The notes under the pieces are model-generated. The model had not been told where the DNA came from, did no database searches, and was given only the letters and a program-made list of their open reading frames with translations. Positions 36,613 through 48,715 of a stretch of 64,000 bases of DNA are shown piece by piece. The DNA lies in assembly GCF_963662255.1 (NCBI RefSeq), contig NC_085046.1:135947392-136011391 (forward strand), written 5' to 3'. A program made the position numbers and the translations under genes. The DNA is from Cinclus cinclus (Eukaryota > Chordata > Aves > Passeriformes > Cinclidae). Numbering within the stretch: the first letter of the stretch is position 1; the number at the start of each line of letters is the position of its first letter.

Positions 36613-36750
36613 TTTCACAGAATCATAGAATGGGTAAGGCTGGAAGGGGGCACAGTGAGTCATCTGTTCCAACCTCCCTGCTCAAGCAGGGTCATCCCAG
36701 ACCCATTGCACAGGATTGTGCTCAGACGGTTCTCAAATATTTTAAATAAG
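36613..36750 (-). mobile_element. CR1 LINE 3' end, short fragment
   Basis: On the plus strand this begins cagaatcatagaatgggtaa, continues ggctggaagggggcac and agtcatctgttccaacctcc, then has tgctcaagcagggtcatccc. This is the reverse complement of an avian CR1 3' end. Only about 140 nt remains. It abuts the LTR-like copy that starts near 36842. Confidence 0.85.
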
Positions 36751-36841
36751 GGAGGGAATTTGTGTAACTTTTGCTTGCAAAGGCCAAGGAACCAGTGTTA
36801 CTATAATCATCTTTGGGTTTGTGTGCTGAGGTTTTGATAGT

Positions 36842-37385
36842 GGAAGGACTGTGCCCACGGAACGGAATCATGCACATAAAGAAGTACATTAAGAAAAGAA
36901 CTGCAGCCTGTGGGAAGAACCCATGTTGAAGAAGTTTGTGGAAGATTGCCTCCCATGGGAGGGACCCCATGCTGGAGCAGAGGAAAAGTGTGAGGAATCC
37001 TCCCCCATGAGGAGGAAACAATAGCAGAGACAGCACGTGATGAACTGATCAGTCCCTATTCCCTGTCCTCCCATGCCACTGAGAGAAAGGAGAGAGAGAA
37101 TTCTGAAATAAAGTTAAGCCCAGGAAGAAGGGAGGAGTGGGGGAGAAAGTGTTTAAAGATTTAATTCTTTATTTCCCAGGATCTTACTCAGATTTTGTTT
37201 GTCAGCAATCTAAAGTAATTTCTCCAAGTCAAGACTGCTTTGCACCTGATGGTGACAGGTAACTCTGCCCTTATCTTGGCCCATAAACTTTTTATTATAT
37301 TTAATCTCCTCAGTCCTGCTGAGGAGTGGAGTGATAGAGCCACTTTGCTAGGCACCTGACATTCAGCTGGAATCAATCCACCACA
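36842..37385 (+). mobile_element. Avian LTR-type repeat, 5'-truncated copy (family C, copy 1)
   Basis: I recognise this as part of a long LTR common in bird genomes. Imperfect internal units (gaactgcagcctgtgggaag, gggagggaccccatgctgga) are followed by a stretch with aataaag near 37107. The 3' third resembles 42230-42408: cttatcttggcccataaact, then ctgctgaggagtggagtgat, then ggcacctgacattcagctgg, ending ccaccaca. It is solo: no internal retroviral coding region is seen. The boundary is approximate. The family name is uncertain, though an endogenous retrovirus LTR is the best reading. Confidence 0.65.
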
Positions 37386-40300
37386 TCACCTATCTTATCC
37401 TGACAAGTCAAACTTAAATATTAAGGAGAAGAGGCACAGAAAAAGCAGAAATAGGGAAAATAAAAAATAATAACCTATGAATTAAGAACGCATACATTTC
37501 TCAGTGTAAACCAGGATGTTAACAATGTAAATTATACCATATGTCTTCATTGTATGTATACACAAAAAACATAATCTTAAAGATACATAGCAGTCAAAGC
37601 ATTTTGGAACAGTTTCAGCAGTCTTAGATTATGCTTAACAATTTACATGGTAATAGATTGGAGATTGGTTGCATTTATTTGTAACAGGGTTTAGGTATCA
37701 ATAAGCAAACAGAAATCTGAATCACGTAACAGATGATACTTTCTCCTAAATATTATAATATTTGTATGTCTCTTCAAATAAAATAGATTGTTTTGTCTAT
37801 TACCTGTTAAAGTGTGAGCATTTTTATAATCAAAGGATGGAAGTTCATTTGTGAGAGAAAAAAAAAGTCTATTGCCATGTGATTTCCAGTTATGTTTTAA
37901 AGGTAATCAATGCCCTTATTTCCTTGTAATGATCAGATTTTTATCTAGGGATTCCATAACTCAGAAAATCCAGATACTAAAAAAAAAAAATATAAAAAAA
38001 AAATCATCACCTTAACCACCAATTTTACCCAGAAAAAACTACTGTGATTTTCTCATTCTGAATTCTGGCCCCAATAGATTTTATATTTATTTTATATTGA
38101 TTTTCTTTTTTTCTTCCTTGTTTGCTTAAAAGATAGGAAAGAGGAATCCTTTCTAATGTCTAGTGTGGCTATTTTTTTAGTAATTGGCAAGTGTGAGGAT
38201 AGGGAATGAATCTTGCATTGTTTCTAAATACAAAAAGAATGGAATGATGCCTGTAGAAAATCTATAAGAAAACTCCACCTGTGCCTGACTGCCTCAGGAG
38301 AGACACCCATTACAGTGTTCCAGCACCTTCTCTGTGCTCCTGGGTCCCACTACAGAAGAAACAGGTATGCAAAGGGAGGAAAGGAGATGAAGAAGAGGAT
38401 TTAAGCATACAGTCTTTTCCCTACATGAATTCATGAGATGTTTAGTCTATAATATGTTATACAGAACAGCTATTCAAGGGTATAGAGTCAGTTCTGCTCT
38501 GCCTAAATTCTATGGGGAGAAAAGAAATCTATTAAAAGAGAGTTGTTCTTTCCCTACTATGTAAGTGGTGATAACCTTCTCCGCCCTTGCTGAATTGTGC
38601 CAATTGTCAGAGAATTTCTCATTTCCTGATCATATAATTTGATGAGCCAGAATGTGAACATTTTGTAAAAGAGAAAAGAGATAATTAATCAAAGGAAGAT
38701 ACACATAGGAAATTCAGATGATGTTCCTCTGAGAATGAAGTAAGAAAACAATGGCAGACACCATTAAAAGTAATATTTTTTTATCTATCACAAGCGCTCA
38801 ACATCTCTACTATAAAGAAAACAAGTTACAGTCATTCTCCATGACAATAGACTTTTCAGAGGGACAGCAGATATATCAACACAATTTTTATTGCAAAATT
38901 TGTCTGAAGTTTTCTACTACTAGGATAAAATATTTCATAACCATGTCCCATTATATATTTCAGGTACTTACAGACCTTCTGGATATACATATTCCTTCTC
39001 TTCCTATTCAGGACTGTATTCCACATCTAAAGTTGAGTTTTTTACTACTCAGCCAGAATTAAGCTGGCTTAGTCTGAATTAACCTTGTGGGGCTTTAAAT
39101 AATAACCACACCTACAATAAAATAAGTTACTCCCTTAATTTTAGAAAATGAACTGTTACTTAGAACTCTATCACACAAACAACTTAATCGCACCGCAAGA
39201 CTTCTCATTCATATAAAAAATTAACGACAGCTGGGGTATTTCCTAAATTTCTATTGAAATATTGCTAAATCACAGTATCTTGTTCATTTCAGATTTGCTT
39301 GAAAAGCCAGCTGGTATTTTATCACTCAAAAATTTCAGTTAAATCCGTGAAAATTAGCAACAATGTTTGTATTTCATCTATGCTGGCTCAAGAGATTTTT
39401 GTTGCCTTCATAACTATACTGTCCCAAACCCTGTCAGTATGGTCTTTCACCTTCAGTCATATTGAAGTAATACCTGCTTTGTTTCAGTATAATTTTGATG
39501 TGAACATGCATGTTAAGAGTGACATTGTGTTCTTCTAAAGAAGTATGTATATGTATCTTTATGTTCCTGTTTGCCTATTCAATCCCCTTTGCTTCCCGAG
39601 CACTATAGCTTTTAATCAATCACACTTTTCTTTTCAGCTAATCTCCCTCTATCAAGAATGTAGACAATGGGTTGGAAAGAGACATGTTACATTTGCTTTC
39701 CTTATGCAGCTACTTCAATCTGGAGCAACTACATTGGGGCATAGTTAGCTAATTCAGGATGACTTTTCCTTAACATACCTGACTTTACCTGGACCAGAGG
39801 TGGATCATTGAATAATTTGAAGAAAGTTTCATGTAACTTTTTAAATTTAAATTTTAAAGTGCAATTTGAAATTCTGGAATGTTACATCGCAGTTAAACCT
39901 CAAAAAATAAAGTAGTTTTGTTAAAGAGAAAAAAAACACCTATGAATTTCAGCATTTCTCCCTTAATATAACCTTTAATAGCAGACAATTACATTATTAG
40001 CTTTCCTTATGGAACTATAGATACGGTGTACTCTCAAGGAAAAATAAATGGAAAAATAATACTAAGGAATTTTATGTAAGTCTGCAATCATTTACATGAA
40101 CAGTTTCAATGCAAATACAAGGAATATCCCTTAGACCAATGGTTACTGCTTGACCTGTCAAAAGGAAAAAACAATGTGAATGGGTAGCCACCAGAAGCAG
40201 AAATGTCTGAAATAATTTTCAAGGTAACATTAAGACTAAAAATCCATTTATTAGCAGTTTCACAGATTCTATAATTTCTGTGCCTGAATCATCTTTCTTT

Positions 40301-41376
40301 AAGTGATGGGGCCTTTCTGGTTTTAAAATAAGAAGGGTTTTTCTTCCATAGACTAGATAAAATCTAAGCATGTTGTTAATCATCACAAATAAATATAGCT
40401 GTTGAGAATGTGGTCGTTTAATGCATAAAAAGCATTCTAGGTTATGATTAGAACATGCAATGCCCTATTTTAATAATATGACTAACAGGAATCTCATTTG
40501 TGTCACTGATTATTTGACTAAGGCCTTTCACTCCACTTTAGAAAATATTTAGGAAAATAAAATGTTTTACTGGGCTAAATAGCTTCATCTCCAACTGTCA
40601 GTATGCTTTTGAAGAACATATAAATGAAAATTAACTAATACAGGGGATGTTTTTCTGGCACTATGGGAGTCAGCATTGTACAGATAATTTTGATCCTTTT
40701 GCTATACATAGTGCTCTTCTTTTTCATCTTTAATGGTAAATGTGTGCAGATAGAAGTCCAAACCCAAGACTGTTGAAGCTATCATCAAGAATGTATCTCT
40801 TGATACATAGATTTGGTCTGTAACAACAGTGAATCTATCTGCAGATAGTATATTATCTGTTGAACCTTTCAAATCTGTTGATCAAGGCAACCTGCACCAG
40901 CTCTGCAACTCTCCTTTAATGGCAATCAATAAATTGTTCCTCTGATACCTTTAATAATGGTTCCTTGTATCATATTGTGAATACACATCTGATTATGCAA
41001 CACCACCATGACTTTAATTTGGTAGCAACTTTATGGTCAATTAAACTTTTTCAGTTTTGCTGAGCTAAACATGTAGTCAGGATATAAGATATAAGACTAT
41101 TAGTTCCACCTTGCTTTTGCCTTTCTCAGAAGTTCACAGAACAGACCAAAAAGAAAAATCTCTAGAGAAACAGTTACCAAGACTTATTTATGTGGCTTGT
41201 TTTCTTTCCCAAGCTTCTGGCCATGGTACTCCAACCTGTTCTTTTCTAGTTTGTTCACTTATTCCCTTCTGAGACAAGACAACTATATCTATCCAAAAGG
41301 AAGCTACAACAGACTAAAACCAAGCATCAAAAAACCCCAGTCCCAAAACACAGAACAAATACTGTTCTCTGCCAAA

Positions 41377-41391
41377 AACACACAGACACAG

Positions 41392-41438
<47 letters not shown>

Positions 41439-41443
41439 CACAC
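41377..41443. repeat. (CA)n dinucleotide microsatellite
   Basis: About 20 uninterrupted CA units near 41395-41435, with degenerate CA-rich flanks. Confidence 0.97.
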
Positions 41444-41475
41444 AGTTCCCAGGTCAGCACTATGAACACAAAGCA

Positions 41476-42408
41476 GGGCTTGCTCCAAAAGTCATTTAAT
41501 GCATTTGTACTGGGCTTAGGTGACAAGGTTTTGGGGTTTGCAGAAGTGACTTCTGTGAGAAGAGGCTGCTCCCATATTGGACAGAGCCAGCTCCAAAAAG
41601 GACCTACTTCTGGTCAAAGTTTGAACCCATCAGAATCAATGGTGGTGCCCTTGTGATAATATATGTAAGAAAGAGTTAGAAAAATGCTTCAAAGCAACTG
41701 TGACAGAAGATCAATAAAGATGTGTGAGAGGCGGCCCTGCAAACAGTGTCAGAGAAGGAAGGAGAAGAGGTCCTCCAGGTGTCAGAGCAGAGATTCCCCT
41801 GCAGCCCGAGGTGAAGACCACAGGGAAGTAGGCTGGCTGTCTGGAGCACATGGACATCTCTGCTGGAGCTTGCGGATGGCCCCACATTGCAGCAAGTGGA
41901 TAAGCCCTGAAGGGATCTGCAACTAGTGGAGCAGTCCATTCCTGAAGGAGCACACCCCACATGATAGAGCAGCTCTAAAACAACTACAGATGATGTGAAG
42001 GACTCCACACTGAATCAGGGCAGAGCATGAGGAGGAAGGAATTGCAAAGACCAAGTGTTACAAAATGACCATAAATCCCATTCCCCATTCCCGATCCACC
42101 CTTACTTCACAGGTGAAGGAAAATTTAGAAGAGATGGGAATAAAGAAATGGAGTCTTGGAAAAAGAGGAGGAAATGTTTTTAGTTTTGTTTTCACTTTGC
42201 ACTATCCTATGTTCTTTTTATTTGGCAATAAATCAAATTAAACTTAGTTTAGTTGAGTGTTTATCTTTGACAATAACTGGTAGGATATCTCACATACTTA
42301 TCTCAAGCCATGAGTTTTTTCGTCTTATTTTCCTCCCTGTAATGCTGAAGAGGGGGAGTGGGAGCAGCTTTGGGGACATACTGCAGTCAGCCAAGGTTAT
42401 TCAGCACA
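41476..42408 (+). mobile_element. Avian LTR-type repeat, longer copy (family C, copy 2)
   Basis: This is the same family and orientation as 36842-37385, but it retains the 5' part. It opens near gcttgctccaaaagtcattt, continues to a TATA-like gataatatatgtaag near 41655, then has aggtcctccag, gagattcccctgcagccc and imperfect ctggagca/gaagg units. An aataaa lies near 42228. The 3' section (cttatctcaagccatgag… ctgaagagggggagtgg… cagtcagccaaggtt) matches copy 1. Decayed open frames here are not genes. It is a solo LTR or nearly so. Confidence 0.65.
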
Positions 42409-42720
42409 GAGACGCTTATAAACTTCATCTAAACCTGGCTGTCGAATGTAGACTTTTTCCTAGTTAGAAATAGGATGCTCTCACACCCCCAACCCTTAAA
42501 AAAAGAAAGTAATAATTAGAGAGAGAAACTGTGCTAGAAGATCTGATGAGACTACAACTCGGACTAAGCTATTGTGGATTTTAGTTTTTGTAAGATAAAT
42601 CCTCTTAAACAAGTTAGTAAGCCTATGCAAATCAGAATTTTACAAACTGAATCTGGTTAGATATCTCCTTGCCAAATTTCAGGTCATTGATCCAACAAGC
42701 AAGAGAGAATTTAACAAAAA

Positions 42721-42757
42721 AGTTTGTTTGTTTTTGTTTTTGTTTTTTTTTTTTACT
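42721..42757. repeat. T/G low-complexity run
   Basis: TTTG units pass into a T-run of about 15. No further feature. Confidence 0.85.
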
Positions 42758-44004
42758 GGCCACAATATAATGCTTTTTCCTGAAATCATGGTCTTTAAAG
42801 CTGCTAAGTGTTTTGCTTGAGTTTGCTTATAAGCACTTCAAGTGAGATAGCCACTGAGAACAGACAATTTCAGCCCAAAAATCAGTTAAAATTCAGAGTT
42901 TCTACATGGCAAAGAATAATTAAACTAGTTCTTATCTTACTTAGGAAATTATGATTCGACCTCAAAGTAATGAATTGGTTTTGCCAATAATATATTTTAT
43001 TGTTTCACTCTCTATTATGGTTAAAATATACAAATTAGAGAAATGAGTTTATTTGTGTATGGATGGTTGAAGAATACCTAAAATCTAGAGAGGAATTTCC
43101 CCACTACACCAGGAAGATTACTACTATGACTGTGCATCCAACATGTAATATTAAAATATTGGAAAAATGTCAGTGTGATGATGAGAGTAAATTTTTCAGT
43201 CCATGTTTTGAAATAAATTTATCTATAAGTTGCTTTAAGTACATATTTGCACATGAAAAAAAAAGACTAAGAAATATCTAAAGAGCACAAGAGGAAAGCG
43301 TAGCATTCCAAATTGCATGTACGTCCAATTTAATATAAAAATTTCAAAGATAAGAATCAATAATGACTGAAACTAAAAGTGTGGCTTCTAAATTATAAAG
43401 ATACTTAATGGATGGTTTAATGTTTTTCTAAACTATAAGTTTTAGATCAACTACAGGACCCTGAACATGACCATGTAAAAAAATATAGAAGCGCCTCATT
43501 TCTTGTTCCTATTGTTTTTTCTTTCTCATGTCCACCTCCTTGCAGTACTGAGCCTTACTGATAGCTTATACAACTTGGAATATAAATAGTAGTATTATTT
43601 ATTGAAACTGAAATATAAGAGAAAATAGGATCACAGAAAACTAAAGGACTGATTCAGACTAATTGAAAACATATTAAATTATAATAGTTCATTAACATTT
43701 TAATTTTCCATGATGCACCACACGATGCCTTTGTTTTAGGTCTAATGATCTCATTTTTCACAGTCTCTATTAACAGCATTTCCATTAAATCTGAAGAGAA
43801 AGGGAAAACTCAGTTCATGTAATTCAGGAAATATTTTTCAGGAATCTTATCAATGTATGTCTATTATAAAGTACAGTATCATATAGAAGTCACAAGACAT
43901 AGTCAAATAATAACTTGTTGTCCTGTGGTACAAATCCCTGCACATGCTACTTCATATTGCTTACTAGATAGAGTTTTTTATCTGCCTCAGTGCTGCCCAG
44001 CAGT

Positions 44005-44903
44005 GCTGATTATCAGGTGTGAGTGGTGTTCCTCAGGGCGGGTAATCGAGGCTAGCATTGTTTAACATGACATGGACAGCAGGAATGGGGGCATCTGTAG
44101 CAAGTTTGACAACACCACCAAGCTGTGTGGTGCAGTTGACATGCTGGGGAGATGTCATTCAGTGGCACTAAGAGCCTTGAGAGTTGGGCCTGTGCCAACC
44201 TCACAGAGTTCAACAAGGCCAAGGGCAAGGTCTTGCACCTGGGTCAAGGTAACCAGTAGGTTGGGCAGAGAATGGATTAAGAGCAGGTCTGAGGAAGACT
44301 TGGGGCAGTTTGTTGACAGAAAGCACAATATAACCCAGAAAAACAGCTCTGTCCTGGGCTGCATCAAAAGGAATGTGACCAGCCGGTCAAGGAAGGAGAT
44401 TGTGCTCCTCTACTCTGCTCTGGTAAGACCCCCACAGGAGTACACACTACAGGAATTAACTTTTTGGAGCAAGTCCAGATGAGGGCCATTAAGGTGATGA
44501 GAGAGCTGGAGCATCTCTCATGTGAAGACAGGATGAGAAAGCTGGAGTTGTTTTTCCTAGAGAATGAGATCTTACATCTTACCACAGCCTTCCGGTATCT
44601 ACAAGGGTTACATGGAAGTTGGAGAGTCTTTTTACAAGGGCATCTACTGAAAGGACAAGGAGAAATAGCCTTAGATTGAAAGAGGAGAGATTTAGGTCAG
44701 CCATTAGGAAGAAATTCTTCATTGTGAGTCACTGGAACAGGTTGCCCAGAGAAGTTGTGGATGCACAATCCCTGGAAGGGTTCAAGAATATGTTGAATGG
44801 TGCCCTGAGAAAGCTGCTCCAGTGGGTGGCATTCCTGCTTATAGTGGAAGAAAGAACTAAATGATCTTTAAGGTCTCTTCCAAGCCAAACCATTCTATGA
44901 TAC
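44005..44903 (+). mobile_element. CR1 LINE, 3' end of ORF2 plus 3' UTR
   Basis: Translated pieces in shifting frames match the end of CR1 ORF2 (reverse transcriptase): ggtgttcctcaggg (VPQG), then AAGLTTTGACAAC-type codons for the catalytic region, CGAVDMLGR, LGCIKRNVTSRS, YSALVRPP, then RAIKVMRELEHLS and WNRLPREVVDAQSLEGF. The element ends with the avian CR1 3' terminus (ccaaaccattctatgat). The catalytic FADD is replaced by FDNT, and frameshifts split the frame, so the enzyme is dead. The copy is 5' truncated, as is typical for CR1. Confidence 0.92.
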
Positions 44904-46792
44904 TAGAAAAAACTTGTATTTAAAGGAGTTATGTCAAAGCACTTGAAGATGCAATAATATTTATTTGAATTGTGCGTACATCACTTGATAGCTGAGTTGA
45001 AGGGATTCAAGCAAATGACAACATGAATGATGGCCATAAACCTATTAACATTTTCATTTACTTATGAAAGTATAAAACATGATGAAGTGAAAAAAGTGAA
45101 GTTAAACAGCACTTACAAATTTATCTTTCTCAGAAGCGTCATTGATTTCAAAGTAGTGATAAATATTATGAGTCAAGAGAGCAACCCTAGATTCTTGTTT
45201 GCTGTTTCTGACTCAAGACAGAGAGCATGATTTCCCAGCAAGGTAGTCTAATAACCTCAAACACTTCCGCCATAACACCATGAGTACAGCATGAATTTTC
45301 CCCACAAAGTTGATGGAAATAATTATAGATTCATTATTCCAAGTGATATGCCAGCAAATAAAATACACCTGGGCCTCAGCAAATCAACAAACTCTTAGAA
45401 CAAAACAGCAATTATGCAGCAATTACTCTCATTGTCAGAACTCGATGTTCAACCTGAAGCTGATAAAAATTGCTGTTTATTTTCCAATATCATATGACAC
45501 CTAGAGCCTGCACTGCCTTTACAGTCTCTTTCTTTACACTATCATATTTAGGGAAAGATTTTAACTGGTATTGTAGGAAAATTTTATTATGAAGCACTTA
45601 ATTATTGCCCTGCTATAAATGGTCAGTTGTATTTCTGTCACTACATCATCTGCTATGCTATAGTTCCACTCTTCCAAATAATATATTCAAAAGAGCCCAT
45701 AGTTGCAATGATTCAAAGATCACCTAACAAGTACTGGACAGTTTCATGAAAATAAGAGCTGTTCCTGCAAAAATGTCACTATGTTACTCTTAAGCTAATG
45801 CAGAGGCTGAAAACCTCACAAGACATTTGAAAGCTTATAAAACAAAAACTCAGAGAAAATGTCTTGAAAAACATTCACTACAACTTGGTGTTCTATAGTG
45901 TCATAAGCTTCTTGTCAAATTACACATAGGGAATTCTTCCTCTGCTAGAAAAAATTAGTAAATAAGAAATATTCTTAAGCGAGAAATTATTTTTAAAATT
46001 TACTTAATAATTAATAAAGGTGAATAATATTTATTTCTAACCTTAAAATTTAAGCTATAATGGAGTTAGGCTTCTGAAGATTAGCATGGCAACCTTAGGT
46101 AAAGCAGTAAAAGAATGCTGGCACTAAGCTAAAATTAAAGGTGTACAAGTTGTTATAAAATATTTTTGTAGATTGCCACACCACAAAGTAAAATAAACAT
46201 AGTCATACTTTTTCCTAAAGTAATGCAATGATTGTCAAATAAGTTTTAGGCTGGGCTTCTGTTCACTAAGTGCTACAAAACTGCAGAGCATTTTAAACCC
46301 CTTTTTTTTCCAGAATAATAAAAGAAAAAAGTGTTACATAATTTCACCTGCAGTGATTAATAATCAGCAACAGTACGGTTTAGTTTTTATGATGTAAGAT
46401 AAGCATCAGAAAATTATTTGCTTCCCCTATGAGCTCATGCATTTCAGAACAATGAAAGTTTCTCCTGTATATTTCTCTTCCAGGAAGGAATTAAATCCTC
46501 TCAGCTATCACTTTGGTGCACATACTCCAAAGAGAATTGTCTAAGAATGTAACTTGAGGACAAGCTGTTTTCTAGTGCAGCAGAATAAACTAATCCCAGT
46601 TTTGACATGGAAAAATCTCAGGAGGAAACAGTGCAGGCAGACTGTCTACACCAACAGTAAGCAGTGTAAAGTGCATTGGGTATGGCTGGAAGGGAGTCAC
46701 CTTTCCCCACAGCAGTCTCACAGGGCTGTGCTTTGCGTTGTTAGCTAGAACATGCTGATGACATACCAGTGTTTTACCTACTTCTAAGACAT

Positions 46793-46832
46793 CCTGGACA
46801 TCAAGGTCTAAGAGGTCCTGGACATCAAGGCT
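46793..46832. repeat. 24-bp-period direct repeat
   Basis: The phrase cctggacatcaagg occurs twice with a 24-nt spacing, just before the CR1 piece. Confidence 0.85.
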
Positions 46833-46854
46833 GTCTATCCAACCAAACTGAAGC

Positions 46855-47043
46855 TGGGGAGTTCAACTTGCCAGCTGTTAACTGTGAACACTACACAGCT
46901 GATACAAACGGGTCCAGAAGATTCCTAGAACACCTGGTTGGAAACTTCTTGATACAGGTACTAAAGGAGATGACTAGGAAAGGTGTTCTCTTTGATTTGT
47001 TGCTTGTTAATAGAGAGGGGGTCTGTGAAGATTAAAAGAGCAC
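46855..47043 (+). mobile_element. CR1 LINE ORF2 fragment, endonuclease C-terminal part
   Basis: The frame reads RRFLEHLVGNFLIQVLKEMTR followed by GVLFDLLLVNREG, which fits the end of the CR1 endonuclease domain. A stop follows and an LTR begins within about 30 nt. The ORF2 region continuing in the right order appears after the LTR (47860-48715), so these look like two halves of one interrupted CR1. Confidence 0.8.
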
Positions 47044-47062
47044 AATGAACTGTCTCAAGTGC

Positions 47063-47731
47063 TGTCAAAGGAGGACATTTCCATAACATAAGCCACCATA
47101 TAGGAACTTAAGCATGGGTGGGAAATAGGAAGGTGTTAATATCAGACATAACAGAGGTGAGTGCTTTTGAATTAACACAAGGGAACAAAAATCTACGGTG
47201 CAGACTGGGAAAAGCACAGATTGCAACAAGAAGATGCCAGGCCTAGTGAGGCAGATCTGAATAACCCGTCTGGACAAAGATTCCCACTATGGCAAACTGT
47301 GAAGAAGGCTCTTATACACATGCCAGCCCAAGCTGTGGGAATGGCATTTACACTCTGTGGATACATGGGACACGCACTGTATAAAAGTGTCTCTCCCTCC
47401 TTCCCCCCCTCCCCACTGAGAAGACCAGAAGAAGGGCTGATGAGATGCTGTAGGAACCCAGGTAGTGGGTTCTGTTAACACTCTCTACCTCTCTTCTCCT
47501 CTTCCCCTCTCTCCCTTCTCTCCTCCTCCCCTCCCTCCCCCCCACTCTGTCCTCCACACCCCTTTCCTTCTCCCTACCCCTTCTTTTCCCCCCTCCTCTC
47601 CCTTCCTTTCTTCTCTTCCAATCTTGCTACCTCACGTCTACTGTTAAATAAAATCTGTACTGACTTTGGCATATGGTCTTATCCACACCTAAATTCAGGC
47701 AGAGGCATCTCTTAATAATCTTATCCAAACA
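47063..47731 (+). mobile_element. ERVL-like LTR (family D, copy A)
   Basis: This has LTR-like structure: a TG start (boundary uncertain), TATAAAA at 47380-47386, a pyrimidine-rich stretch at 47475-47625, AATAAA at 47647-47652 and a CA end at 47730-47731. A tRNA-Leu-type primer-binding site begins six nt later. A second copy lies at 50954-51515, with shared motifs aaccaccat-like at the left (ataagccacca), ctgtataaa at the centre and tgactttggcat… ggcagaggcatctct at the right. It sits between two halves of a CR1 ORF2, so it inserted into that LINE. No retroviral genes are seen. Confidence 0.7.
47475..47625. repeat. C/T-rich low-complexity stretch within the LTR
   Basis: About 150 nt of almost pure pyrimidine on the plus strand lies between the TATA-like box and the AATAAA signal of LTR copy A. 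Copy B lacks it, so it is probably an expansion. Confidence 0.85.
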
Positions 47732-47737
47732 TTATTT

Positions 47738-47755
47738 CGGAGTCAGGAGTGGGAT
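47738..47755 (+). other. Primer-binding site resembling the tRNA-Leu 3' end complement
   Basis: Eighteen nt reading cggagtcaggagtgggat match 16 of 18 positions of the complement of the 3' end of tRNA-Leu as I recall it. A tRNA-Leu primer is typical of class III (ERVL) endogenous retroviruses. Its position just after the CA of the LTR supports the call. The adjacent internal sequence is lost within about a hundred nt. Confidence 0.65.
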
Positions 47756-47859
47756 CATAACAGGCTCGTGGCTGAAGTCGTGACTGACGACCTTATTGGC
47801 TATAGGAACAATAAAGCAGTTGGGTTTATAATCTCTAGTACAGAAGGAAAACTGTCAGG

Positions 47860-48715
47860 AAAACTTCACCTCTGCACATAAGAACAGCAGACGGTTTTGA
47901 AGCTGCTGAGATTCATCAGTGCTGGTCACTTTTTAAATGCCACGTCCTTAGTGCACAGGAGCAGGCAATTCCAAAATGTCAAGCAGTCAAGGCAGAGGGC
48001 TGACTTGGTTGAACAGGGAATCTTCTGGGGTTAAGATGAAAAAAATAAAACGTATTGCCACTGAAAGCAAGGTTGGGTGACCTAGGAGGAATACAGAAAT
48101 ACAGGAATACTTGCCAATGCAGGGAGAAAACTCATGTTGCCAGAGCTCAGAGCTGAATCTGGCCAGAACTATGTGGGATAGTTAAAAGAGCTTGTTAAAA
48201 TGCATCAATACCAAAAGGCAGTGCAAATTATCATCACCCTGTTGCATCATAAGGATGATCACCTGAAAAACAGGGACATAGACAAGGCAGGGATGGTCAA
48301 TGTTTTCTTTGCTTCAGCCTTAAACACTGTTTATAGGCTATGGGTTTCCCATTGCTCTGAGCTGGAGGGACTTGTTTGTGAGTATGATAAAATCCCAGGG
48401 AACTCCAAACTAATGTGGGATCTGCTGCTCTCTGTAAATCTCTAGGGCCTGGTAGGATTCATTGGAGAACAGACAAAGAACTGATTGATGTCATGGGGAA
48501 ACCTCCCTAAGTGATTTTTCAATCTTCTTAGGAGAGGTACCAGTGGACTGGGAGCTGGGTAATGCATCCCAGTTTTCAAGAAAGGCAAGAAGGAAGACCC
48601 TGAAAGGTACTGTCAGTCTCACTTCAGCACCTGGTGGAACTATGGAGAAGATTGTTCTGGGAGTTATTGAAAAACAGCTGAAGGACAACCAAATTGGAAG
48701 GAGCTAGCAGGAGCT
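47860..48715 (+). mobile_element. CR1 LINE ORF2 fragment, linker and N-terminal reverse transcriptase
   Basis: Degenerate frames show CR1 ORF2 phrases: RSRQFQNVKQ, later DIDKAGMVNVFFASALN, then around 48530-48650 a stretch corresponding to …VPVDW, FKKGKKEDP and a further frame shift at the pyrophosphate-side motifs. Stops and frameshifts interrupt it throughout. It continues the order begun at 46855-47043 after the intervening LTR. It cannot be the 5' half of the 44-kb CR1, because it lies downstream of that element's 3' end in the same orientation. Confidence 0.78.

Noticed and set aside
41314..41526. Cys/Val-rich minus-strand frame as a small secreted peptide
   Set aside because: The Cys-Val repeat is the translation of the CA microsatellite.
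44072..44864. Possible protein-coding gene with reverse-transcriptase-like frames
   Set aside because: The frames are broken parts of a CR1 LINE ending in the CR1 3' terminus; the catalytic motif is lost.
47738..47755. A tRNA-Leu gene or fragment
   Set aside because: Only the 18-nt complement of the tRNA 3' end is present, in the position of a retroviral primer-binding site. There is no cloverleaf.
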